Shown piece after piece: positions 6,904 to 12,793 of a DNA stretch of 12,793 nucleotides. Below the pieces are notes generated by a model. The model saw only the letters and a list, made by a program, of their open reading frames with translations. It was not told where the DNA came from and made no database searches. Position numbers and translations under genes: made by a program. The stretch comes from Bacillota bacterium (GTDB lineage Bacteria; Bacillota; Clostridia; Christensenellales; SZUA-584): positions 1 to 12,793 of the forward strand of contig JAEWQS010000132.1 of assembly GCA_023399095.1 (NCBI GenBank), given 5' to 3'. The stretch's first letter is position 1. Each line of letters opens with the position of its first letter.

Positions 6904-8203
6904 CCTTTATATACACGTCGTATCCTTGGGATGCGACAAGAACAGGATTGACACCGAGCATATGCTCGGCATACTCGCGGGCAGCAACGCCGCGGTGGTC
7001 GATTCGCCAGAGGAAGCCGATGTGATTATCGTGAACACCTGCGGCTTTATCGATGACGCCAAGCGTGAATCCATCGATGTGATACTGGAGATGGCGAGCT
7101 ATAAGCAGGACGGCGCACCCGCGCTGATTGTGACGGGCTGCCTTGCCCAGCGCTATGCCAAGGAGCTCTCGCAAGAGCTGCCTGAGGTGGACGCGTTTTT
7201 AGGTGTTGGCGCATACAGCAATCTGCTGGACGCGATACGAAACGTGCTCAGCGGCAAACGGTACGTCTGCTGTGACAGGCTGGATGGCGATATCGAAGGC
7301 CGCGTGCTCACCACGCCGTCTCATATGGCGTATGTTCGCATTGCCGACGGCTGCTCCAACAGCTGCAGCTACTGCGCGATACCGCGCATTCGCGGGCCGC
7401 TGAAAAGCCGCCCGATGCAAAACGTGCTTAGTGAGATCAAAGATCTGCGTGCAGGCGGTGTGTCCGAAGTAATACTTGTTGCGCAGGATACCACGCGCTA
7501 TGGCGAGGACTTAGGATCGCGGCAGCTAGAAATGCTTATCGATGAAGCAGCTGGCATCATGGAAGGCGGGTGGCTGCGCGTCATGTACTGCTATCCCGAA
7601 GGCATCACAGATGAACTCATCGACGTGATGCTAAAGCATGACAACGTCTGCCGATATTTTGATATACCGATGCAGCATTTCTCCGACGCCGTTCTTAAGC
7701 GCATGCACAGGCGGCACACGCGTGAGAAGTCGATAGCGCTTGCCAAATCGCTGCATGAGAAGGGCTTTACTCTGCGCACATCGCTGATCGTAGGTTTCCC
7801 GGGCGAGACGCAGGAGGATTTTGATAGTCTGCTCGACAGCATAAAGCAGATTCGCTTTGAGCGTCTTGGCGTGTTCCGTTACTCCCCGGAGGAAGGCACA
7901 GCTGCGGCGAAATTGGCTGATCAAATCAGCGACGACATAAAGCAGGCACGATATGAGCAAGTGATGGTGTTGCAGGCACAGATATCGCGCGAGCGCGGAC
8001 AGACGCTTGTCGGTCAAACACTGCGTGTGATGATCGACGGCCTCGACGATTCAGGCGCTGTGACCGGGCGCACGATGGGGCAGGCCCCGCAGGTGGACGG
8101 CGTAACCATTGTCTCGACAAAAAAAGACTTGACGCCGGGCACTTTTCATGATGTGCTTATAAATGAAGCAAATGAATACGATCTTTTGGGAGAGCTTAAA
8201 TGA
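6896..8203 (+). CDS. rimO: Ribosomal protein S12 methylthiotransferase RimO
   Basis: A 435-aa radical-SAM methylthiotransferase that adds a methylthio group to the conserved aspartate of ribosomal protein S12 (beta-methylthiolation). All six cluster cysteines are visible. C13 (SLGCDKNRID), C49 (VNTCGFI) and C82 (VTGCLAQRY) bind the auxiliary 4Fe-4S cluster. C153-x3-C157-x2-C160 (CSNSCSYC) binds the radical-SAM cluster. The SLGCDKN start separates RimO from MiaB, which modifies tRNA. A TRAM RNA/protein-binding domain lies at about 366-435. The start has AGAGAGGA (6883-6890) 5 nt upstream and lies inside the end of ftsK; its own stop overlaps pgsA by 4 nt, indicating one operon with translational coupling. 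Confidence 0.96.
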   Translation: MDNLYIHVVSLGCDKNRIDTEHMLGILAGSNAAVVDSPEEADVIIVNTCGFIDDAKRESIDVILEMASYKQDGAPALIVTGCLAQRYAKELSQELPEVDAFLGVGAYSNLLDAIRNVLSGKRYVCCDRLDGDIEGRVLTTPSHMAYVRIADGCSNSCSYCAIPRIRGPLKSRPMQNVLSEIKDLRAGGVSEVILVAQDTTRYGEDLGSRQLEMLIDEAAGIMEGGWLRVMYCYPEGITDELIDVMLKHDNVCRYFDIPMQHFSDAVLKRMHRRHTREKSIALAKSLHEKGFTLRTSLIVGFPGETQEDFDSLLDSIKQIRFERLGVFRYSPEEGTAAAKLADQISDDIKQARYEQVMVLQAQISRERGQTLVGQTLRVMIDGLDDSGAVTGRTMGQAPQVDGVTIVSTKKDLTPGTFHDVLINEANEYDLLGELK

Positions 8204-8772
8204 ATATTGCCAATAAACTGACGCTTTTTCGGATTATACTGGTTCCTGTGTTTCTTACGTTCTTTTATTTGCCCATACCGTACTGGAACTATTATGCGGT
8301 GCTCGTGTTTATCGTCGCGTCGCTGACCGACCTTTTCGACGGACGACTCGCGCGCAAGCACGGCATTGTGACCAATTTTGGAAAGCTGGTTGACCCGATT
8401 GCGGACAAGCTGCTGGTTTGCAGCGCGCTGATCATACTGACAGCCAAGCCTGATGAAGCAGGCGGGTGGGTCAATGAAATACTCGTGATCATCATGGTGG
8501 GACGCGAGTTTGTCATCAGCGGATTAAGGCTTATCGCGGCGGCGGAAGGCAAAGTGCTTGCTGCGGATATGTTTGGCAAGGCAAAAACTGTGATACAGAT
8601 CGTGGCGATTGTGGTGGTCATGCTGCAGGCGGGGCTCTTTGTGGACACCTTCTTTGAACAATGGCTTATCATAGGCGGCTTTGTGCTCATGTGCGTCGCG
8701 ACGGTGCTCTCCGTGCTCTCGTGCGCCAGCTACTTTATAAAAAACAAGGATGTTCTTAAAGAAATGATATGA
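8200..8772 (+). CDS. pgsA: CDP-diacylglycerol-glycerol-3-phosphate 3-phosphatidyltransferase
   Basis: A 190-aa integral membrane enzyme that makes phosphatidylglycerophosphate, the committed step to phosphatidylglycerol and cardiolipin. The CDP-alcohol phosphotransferase signature is complete: D44-x2-D47-G48-x2-A51-R52-x8-G61-x3-D65-x3-D69. Several hydrophobic helices flank it (about 9-24, 30-43, 88-108, 122-140 and 148-172), as in the family, and it begins with the typical NIANKLTLFRI. The ATG overlaps the rimO stop as ATGA, with GGGAGAG (8188-8194) upstream. It is the last gene of the ftsK operon. A 6-bp hairpin (TGTCCG 8775-8780 with CGGACA 8787-8792) follows the stop but lacks a U-tract, so it is a poor terminator and read-through into recA is possible. 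Confidence 0.96.
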   Translation: MNIANKLTLFRIILVPVFLTFFYLPIPYWNYYAVLVFIVASLTDLFDGRLARKHGIVTNFGKLVDPIADKLLVCSALIILTAKPDEAGGWVNEILVIIMVGREFVISGLRLIAAAEGKVLAADMFGKAKTVIQIVAIVVVMLQAGLFVDTFFEQWLIIGGFVLMCVATVLSVLSCASYFIKNKDVLKEMI

Positions 8773-8809
8773 TGTGTCCGTTTCTTCGGACAGGCAATAT
8801 GTAATGATA

Positions 8810-8818
8810 TGATATAAA
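8810..8818 (+). promoter_or_regulatory. Putative recA promoter -10 region
   Basis: TGATATAAA (8810-8818) is an extended -10 element (TGn followed by TATAAA, five of six consensus bases). No good -35 is visible at 16-18 bp. Transcription would start near 8825, within 25 nt of the recA start codon at 8848. Confidence 0.45.
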
Positions 8819-8828
8819 CGTGTGTTAT
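8815..8828 (+). promoter_or_regulatory. LexA (SOS) box-like sequence at the recA promoter
   Basis: The core AACGTGTGTT (8817-8826) fits the inner ten positions of the Gram-positive SOS box, CGAACRNRYGTTYC, without mismatch, but the two outer bases on each side do not match. It overlaps the recA -10 region and the likely transcription start, a position where LexA would block polymerase. RecA is a standard SOS gene, which supports the call; the poor flanks lower it. Confidence 0.4.
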
Positions 8829-8847
8829 AAACAGGAGGGTTTGGGAT

Positions 8848-9867
8848 ATGTCGGTCGAAAAACAAAAAGCGCTGGAGATGGCGCTCACACAGATAGAGAA
8901 GCAGTTTGGCAAGGGCAGTGTGATGAAGCTGGGAGACAAGGCTATGGTACCGGTATCTGTGATACCCACGGGTTGTCTTGAGCTGGATGTGGCACTGGGT
9001 GTGGGCGGTGTGCCGCGTGGCCGCATCATTGAGGTCTACGGCCCGGAGTCGTCGGGTAAAACCACGGTGGCGCTGCACATGGTGGCTGAGGCGCAAAAAC
9101 TCGGCGGTGCGGCGGCTTTTGTGGACGCGGAGCATGCGCTGGATCCGAACTATGCCAAAAACTTGGGTGTTGATACCGACAATCTTTATGTGTCGCAGCC
9201 CGATACGGGAGAGCAGGCGCTCGAAATCACCGAAGCGCTTGTGCGAAGCGGCGCGATCGACATCATCGTCATCGACTCTGTGGCGGCGCTGGTGCCCAAA
9301 GCCGAAATAGACGGCGAGATGGGTCAGTCTCATGTGGGCTTGCAGGCGAGGCTGATGTCTCAGGCATTGCGCAAGCTTGCGGGTATTGTGAATAAATCGA
9401 ACACCGTGGCGGTGTTTATCAACCAGCTGCGTGAAAAGGTGGGCGTGATGTTCGGCAACCCCGAAACGACGCCCGGCGGACGCGCGCTCAAGTTCTATGC
9501 GTCGGTACGATTGGATGTGCGCCGCATTGAGACCATAAAGAGCGGCGACGAAATGATCGGCAACCGTACGCGCATAAAGGTGGCCAAAAACAAGGTTGCA
9601 CCGCCGTTTAAGAACGCTGAGTTCGAGATCTACTATGGCGAGGGCATATCTTCGGAGAGCAGTGTACTTAATCTCGGTGTGAATCTGGGGCTTATCAAAA
9701 AATCCGGATCGTGGTTCTCTTATAATGATACGCGTATCGGGCAGGGTAAGGATAATGCGAGGCTGTTCCTAAAGGATAACCGCGACGTGTATGAAGAGGT
9801 GAAAGCGGCGATACTCAAGGAATACAACCTTGGCGCTGTGGATACAGGCGCCGCAGAAAAAGAATAA
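8848..9867 (+). CDS. recA: Recombinase RecA
   Basis: A 339-aa strand-exchange ATPase, which also serves as LexA co-protease. It begins with KALEMALTQIEKQFGKGSVM, the classic RecA N terminus. Walker A is G65-PESSGK-T72-T73, Walker B is DIIVIDSVAALVPK (about 141-154), and loop L2 and the DNA-binding region follow FINQLREKVGVMFGNPE. The C-terminal tail is short and ends in AAEKE, so the length is slightly under the usual 345-355. The start has AGGAGG (8833-8838) 9 nt upstream. Unlike in many Firmicutes, neither recX nor rny follows; an OLE-type RNA does. A short AU-only hairpin after the stop (about 9872-9892) is too weak to call a terminator. Confidence 0.98.
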   Translation: MSVEKQKALEMALTQIEKQFGKGSVMKLGDKAMVPVSVIPTGCLELDVALGVGGVPRGRIIEVYGPESSGKTTVALHMVAEAQKLGGAAAFVDAEHALDPNYAKNLGVDTDNLYVSQPDTGEQALEITEALVRSGAIDIIVIDSVAALVPKAEIDGEMGQSHVGLQARLMSQALRKLAGIVNKSNTVAVFINQLREKVGVMFGNPETTPGGRALKFYASVRLDVRRIETIKSGDEMIGNRTRIKVAKNKVAPPFKNAEFEIYYGEGISSESSVLNLGVNLGLIKKSGSWFSYNDTRIGQGKDNARLFLKDNRDVYEEVKAAILKEYNLGAVDTGAAEKE

Positions 9868-9900
9868 ACTGTAAATTAAGAAACATTTTTTAATACACCT

Positions 9901-9929
9901 TTGATAAACGACGTTTTTTGTAGTATAAT
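9901..9929 (+). promoter_or_regulatory. Housekeeping promoter of the OLE-type RNA
   Basis: TTGATA (9901-9906), a 17-bp spacer and TATAAT (9924-9929) form an almost perfect sigma-A promoter, the best in the window. Start is predicted at about 9936-9937, two bases before the GGTGGTG that forms the 5' half of the RNA's terminal stem. Such strength without a downstream reading frame argues for an abundant structural RNA. Confidence 0.88.
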
Positions 9930-9935
9930 CCGCTT

Positions 9936-10547
9936 AAGGTGGTGCAGTATTCTAGTCGGTACTACGGTTTTGAAGACGGGCCTAAAAATCCGTCAACGGG
10001 CACATCGATGAAGTTTCTGGTGTTGGCCGCTGACGCCCAGTCGGGGGCTGATGCTGGAAGTTAAGGTCGTGGGGCGATCCGCAATGGCATGCGGGCGTAG
10101 ACCCCGCTTCCGTGGAGACCCAAGCAGGTGATGGCTTTGGCCGTTACTACTTGGGGTGGAAACCTGTTATGCGGTGAAAAGCTGTGTACAGAGTAGCCTG
10201 CCTTGAGTTTTGTGGGGCGTTATTGCAGAACACGCCTTGGGGTGCTGTGGCCAGGCGCGCCGAGGACGATTGCTGCGAGAAACCTGCATGGCAAAAGAGG
10301 CTAGAAACCGTTTTAAGTGCTGTCGAGGAAAACTCCTAGACTGTAGACGTGCGTATGAAAAAGCGCACAAAGATATTTTGGAGATTATAGTGTGGTCTAA
10401 ACGGCAATCCAGTCACGCGTCCGGCGACGGGGCGTTTCAGGGTTTAAAGGGAAACCGCTTCATCGGCGACGGGAAGTATCTCTGAGGGGAAATCCTACTG
10501 GACCTAAGCTGCAAGGTTTATCCAAGATATCACCACCGCTTTTTTTA
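9936..10547 (+). ncRNA. ole: OLE (ornate large extremophilic) RNA candidate
   Basis: About 610 nt without a credible reading frame, starting at a consensus promoter. The ends pair: GGTGGTG (9938-9944) with CACCACC (10531-10537), followed by a T-run (10540-10546). Local hairpins include GCGGG/CCCGC (10091-10095 with 10103-10107), GGGGCGT/ACGCCTT (10214-10220 with 10232-10238), AGGA/TCCT closing an AAAC loop (10326-10337), GTGCG/CGCAC (10349-10353 with 10364-10368), GCGTTTC with GAAACCGC (10432-10438 with 10451-10458, one bulged C) and ACCT/AGGT (10502-10505 with 10514-10517). Known OLE RNAs are about 600 nt, lie next to a gene for the membrane protein OapA, and occur near tlyA and nadK; all three hold here. 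OLE RNPs gather at the cell membrane and affect survival under stresses such as short alcohols, cold and magnesium imbalance; the biochemical activity is unresolved. Identification rests on length, structure and context, not on an alignment. RNase P RNA and tmRNA are unlikely because of length and neighbours. Confidence 0.85.
10531..10547 (+). terminator. Possible 3' end of the OLE-type RNA (terminal stem plus U-tract)
   Basis: CACCACC (10531-10537) can close the long-range stem with the RNA's 5' end, and the sequence then runs GC followed by seven T. No local hairpin precedes the T-run, so it is not a standard terminator. It could stop or pause a fraction of polymerase, or mark a processing site, 4 nt before the oapA ribosome binding site. 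Confidence 0.35.
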
Positions 10548-10562
10548 TTTCAGGAGATTTTT

Positions 10563-11108
10563 TTGGGTAAAAAAAAGCTAAAGAAAAAATTCAAGTTCTG
10601 GGCGCTGAAGGTTTTTATCATCTCGCTCATATTAACGGCGGGGATCAGCGTCGTCACTGAGCTGCTGATGGACAACCTGTCCATTATCGCGGCAGCCTTC
10701 ATCATTTTGTTTATTGTGCTAATAGGCGTTTCTTTTGATATTATCGGCATTGCTTTTGCGACGTGCGAAACGAAGCCGTTTGTATCAATGGCTTCGCGCA
10801 AAATAAAGCGCGCCAAAAGCGCTATTAAACTGCTGCAAAATGCAGATGTCGTATCCAACATCTGTGGCGACGTGGTCGGGGATATCTGCGGCATTGTAAG
10901 CGGCGCGGCAGGTGCGGCCATCGCGATAAAAATAATTGCTCAGGCACAAAATACACAGGGCATCGTGATTACGATTGCGATATCCAGCATCATTGCGGCG
11001 CTGACCGTGGCGGGCAAAGCAGCGGGCAAAACTCTCGCGATAAATAAGAACAAACAGATCGTCAGTTTTGTGTCTTATGTGCTGATGTTCTTCTTTAAGG
11101 ATAAATGA
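10563..11108 (+). CDS. oapA: OLE-associated membrane protein OapA
   Basis: A 181-aa membrane protein directly behind the OLE-type RNA. A very basic N terminus (seven lysines in residues 3-16) precedes about four membrane helices (roughly 14-35, 41-64, 107-126 and 132-150). Between helices 2 and 3 lies a basic cytosolic stretch, RKIKRAKSAIKLLQNADVV (79-97), then D103-x3-D107. That stretch resembles in pattern the helix between membrane segments of DUF21/CNNM transporters; this is my inference. Size, topology, charge and position match the OLE-associated protein family, which binds OLE RNA and ties it to the membrane. The start is TTG at 10563, chosen because AGGAG (10552-10556) lies 6 nt upstream and no better ATG exists. 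A single base separates the TGA from the tlyA ATG. Confidence 0.82.
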   Translation: MGKKKLKKKFKFWALKVFIISLILTAGISVVTELLMDNLSIIAAAFIILFIVLIGVSFDIIGIAFATCETKPFVSMASRKIKRAKSAIKLLQNADVVSNICGDVVGDICGIVSGAAGAAIAIKIIAQAQNTQGIVITIAISSIIAALTVAGKAAGKTLAINKNKQIVSFVSYVLMFFFKDK

Positions 11109-11109
11109 C

Positions 11110-11904
11110 ATGGCGGAAAAGAAACGTATCGACATCTATTTATATGAGAACGGCTTGGCGGAAAGCCGGGAGAAAGCGCGTGCGCTGATCATAGCAGGTG
11201 AAGTGAGTATTGACGGCAAGATGTGCAGCAAGGCATCTGCCACCGTCACATCCGAAAATGATGTTGCCGTGAAGCAAAACGATGCGTTTGTGAGCCGCGG
11301 CGGCAAAAAGCTGCAAAAGGCGATTGACAGCTTCGGTCTTGATTTGCACGGCGTGACGGCGATTGACGTGGGCGCGTCCACCGGCGGATTTACAGACTGT
11401 ATGCTGCGCAGCGGCGCGGTGTATGTTTATGCCGTGGACGTGGGATACGGTCAGCTTGCGTGGCGCCTGAGGCAGGACAGCCGTGTCTGTGTGATGGAAC
11501 GGCAAAATGCCCGCTATCTTGAGCCAGAGATGTTCGGCAGACCCATTAGCTTTGCGAGCATCGACGTGTCGTTCATATCGTTAAAGCTGATACTGCCAGC
11601 GCTTGCTAAGATATTAACGCCGCCGTTTACCATAGCGGCACTGATTAAACCGCAGTTTGAGGCAGGCCGCGACAACGTAGGGAAAAAGGGCGTTGTGCGC
11701 GATAAAAGCGTACATGTTGATGTCATTCGCGGTGTGCTGGATTTTGCGGGGGAGATGGGTCTGGCATTTTGCGGCCTTGATTACAGCCCCATCAGAGGGC
11801 CTGAGGGCAACATCGAATATCTCGCGTGCTTCCGTGACAGCGCTGATATGATGACACCCGATATAAATCGCGTCGTTGACGCGGCACATGAGGGCGCAAA
11901 CTAA
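11110..11904 (+). CDS. tlyA: TlyA family rRNA 2'-O-methyltransferase
   Basis: A 264-aa protein with an N-terminal S4 RNA-binding domain (about 4-62, RIDIYLYENGLAESREKARALI) and an FtsJ-like SAM methyltransferase domain. The SAM glycine loop is D86-VGASTGGF-T95, with the RGGKKL segment (63-68) supplying a catalytic lysine and KPQFEAG, in the second half, the second. In mycobacteria TlyA methylates cytidines of 16S and 23S rRNA at the 2'-O position; in Firmicutes the homologue is called YqxC and older records call it a haemolysin. The start at 11110 follows the oapA stop by one base with AAGGAT (11095-11100) 9 nt upstream, so oapA and tlyA form one operon. Adjacency to OLE/oapA is seen in known OLE loci. 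Confidence 0.93.
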   Translation: MAEKKRIDIYLYENGLAESREKARALIIAGEVSIDGKMCSKASATVTSENDVAVKQNDAFVSRGGKKLQKAIDSFGLDLHGVTAIDVGASTGGFTDCMLRSGAVYVYAVDVGYGQLAWRLRQDSRVCVMERQNARYLEPEMFGRPISFASIDVSFISLKLILPALAKILTPPFTIAALIKPQFEAGRDNVGKKGVVRDKSVHVDVIRGVLDFAGEMGLAFCGLDYSPIRGPEGNIEYLACFRDSADMMTPDINRVVDAAHEGAN

Positions 11905-11942
11905 TCACAAATGGCTGTTTTGGCATTTCTCTTTATTTCGTG

Positions 11943-11971
11943 TTGTATAATTATCCAAGGTTATTTATAAT
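11943..11971 (+). promoter_or_regulatory. nadK promoter giving a leaderless or very short leader
   Basis: TTGTAT (11943-11948), 17 bp and TATAAT (11966-11971) place transcription start at about 11978-11980, on or beside the nadK ATG. A second TATAAT (11946-11951), overlapping that -35, has only a distant TTGGCA (11920-11925, 20-bp spacer) and would give a leader of about 22 nt starting with AAGG. Which one is used cannot be told from sequence. Confidence 0.45.
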
Positions 11972-11979
11972 AAAAACAT

Positions 11980-12793
11980 ATGGGAATGAAAAACGTTGGC
12001 ATCTACGCCAATCCATGCAAAGACTCAAATTTAAAAGGCACAAAGCTAGTGGCGCAGAGTCTGCGCGCACAGGGACTCTTTGTGTCTTTTGACGCAGGCT
12101 CTTTACCGGACGACGAGACAGATATCATCGATTATACGAATATCGACTGTCTGTTTGTGCTGGGCGGAGACGGAACGCTGTTAAAGGCGGCTCTCACCTC
12201 CAGTCTGTTTGGTGTTCGCATACTCGGTATCAACCTTGGCAGGCTTGGCTTTTTAACCGAAGTGGAGCTAGATGATATTGATGAAGCCATTCGCCGAATA
12301 AACGCGGATGAATGCTATGTGGAAGAACGCATTATGCTGCACGGCTCTGTTTATGACGAGGACGAAAAGCGTTTTGAAGTGGAAGCGCTCAACGATGTGG
12401 CTGTGCTCAAAAAGGACATGTCCCGCATGATCAATTTGGAGCTTTCCATCGGCGGCGCGCTTGCTGACCGCGTGGCCTGCGACGGTATGCTCGTATCCAC
12501 ACCGACAGGTTCAACGGGTTATTCGCTGAGCGCGGGCGGGCCGATCTTAAGCCCGAAATTAAAATGCCTGTTGGCCACACCAATTTGTCCGCATTCGCTT
12601 CATTCACGCACTTTGGTGGTATCTGAAGATGATGAGATTATCATAAGGCCGACCGCACCGGGCGGCATCGTGCTCACAACGGATGGTGTCCAATTAAGAG
12701 AAATAGACAATGGGGAAATGGTCAGAATAAAAAGATCGAGACATATAGCGCGTTTCATACGTTTTCATGAGAACTATTTTTATCCATTGCTTC
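11980..12793 (+). CDS. nadK: NAD kinase (partial, cut by the window edge)
   Basis: The first 271 codons of the ATP- or polyphosphate-NAD kinase that makes NADP. The GGDGT ATP/phosphate-binding motif is at 62-66 (LFVLGGDGTLLK). NLGRLGFLTE follows at about 86-95. The NAD-binding stretch is LNDVAV followed by STPTGSTGYSLSAGGP (173-188). The frame is open to the last base; homologues are about 280-290 aa, so 10-20 residues are probably missing. The ATG at 11980 and another in frame at 11986 are both possible, and MKNVGIYANP at 11986 fits family starts well. Neither has a Shine-Dalgarno at working distance; AAGG at 11957-11960 is 19 nt away. nadK commonly follows tlyA in Firmicutes, ahead of argR, recN and spo0A, which would lie outside the window. 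Confidence 0.93.
   Translation, partial: MGMKNVGIYANPCKDSNLKGTKLVAQSLRAQGLFVSFDAGSLPDDETDIIDYTNIDCLFVLGGDGTLLKAALTSSLFGVRILGINLGRLGFLTEVELDDIDEAIRRINADECYVEERIMLHGSVYDEDEKRFEVEALNDVAVLKKDMSRMINLELSIGGALADRVACDGMLVSTPTGSTGYSLSAGGPILSPKLKCLLATPICPHSLHSRTLVVSEDDEIIIRPTAPGGIVLTTDGVQLREIDNGEMVRIKRSRHIARFIRFHENYFYPLL

Noticed and set aside
8775..8792. Hairpin TGTCCG/CGGACA as a terminator after pgsA
   Set aside because: Only 6 bp with no following T-run; kept only as a note in the pgsA entry.
9872..9892. AU-only inverted repeat after recA as a terminator
   Set aside because: No G-C pairs and almost no loop, so it should not stop polymerase efficiently; it may simply be the A/T-rich upstream part of the OLE promoter.
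10210..10485. A 91-codon + frame and a minus frame at 10167-10370 within the OLE-type RNA
   Set aside because: No ribosome binding site, arginine- and cysteine-rich composition typical of read-through of structured GC-rich RNA, no recognisable domain, and they lie inside a sequence with extensive pairing.
9936..10547. RNase P RNA, tmRNA or 6S RNA as identity of the large RNA
   Set aside because: The length is well above all three. There is no tRNA-like CCA-ended acceptor or GGTTCRANTCC T-arm as in tmRNA, and the oapA-tlyA-nadK context points to OLE.
11909..11928. AAATG/CATTT hairpin as a terminator after tlyA
   Set aside because: Five mostly A-T pairs with an inner mismatch; too weak to call.

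Overview
The window (about 12.8 kb, every gene on the + strand, roughly balanced base composition) looks like the core chromosome of an endospore-forming Gram-positive bacterium of the Clostridia type. The evidence is the dipicolinate synthase pair dpaA/dpaB, a TepA-type ClpP-fold protease, an FtsK/SpoIIIE translocase, and the order ftsK-rimO-pgsA-recA. Species cannot be named from the sequence. No insertion sequence, CRISPR array, tRNA or rRNA was seen.

Layout. 113-1754: an M16 zinc peptidase (YmxG type) overlapped by a dimeric-type dUTPase and closed by a clear intrinsic terminator. 1815-2086: an intergenic stretch with a possible relic of a minus-strand gene, ending in a good sigma-K-like promoter. 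2087-3498: dpaA and dpaB, overlapping, which make the spore-core compound dipicolinate. 3609-4328: a TepA-like protease whose ribosome binding site lies inside a potential 10-bp stem. 4510-8772: a tightly overlapped ftsK-rimO-pgsA operon behind a consensus extended -10 promoter. 8848-9867: recA, with a LexA-box-like sequence at its -10 region.

The standout region is 9901-11108. A near-perfect housekeeping promoter (TTGATA, 17 bp, TATAAT) drives about 610 nt of non-coding, hairpin-rich sequence whose two ends pair with each other. It is followed directly by a 181-aa four-helix membrane protein, then by tlyA and nadK. Length, placement, membrane-protein partner and the tlyA/nadK neighbourhood all fit the OLE (ornate, large, extremophilic) RNA and its membrane partner OapA. 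OLE RNPs are a known but poorly understood class. The unusual point here is that OLE-oapA sits directly behind recA, joining the recA cluster to the tlyA-nadK cluster. The U-tract between OLE and the oapA ribosome binding site suggests a built-in way to set the RNA to protein ratio.

The right edge cuts nadK (NAD kinase) a few residues before its expected end. Its start codon has no usable Shine-Dalgarno, and a -10 hexamer lies 8 nt upstream of the ATG, so it may be read from a leaderless or nearly leaderless mRNA.
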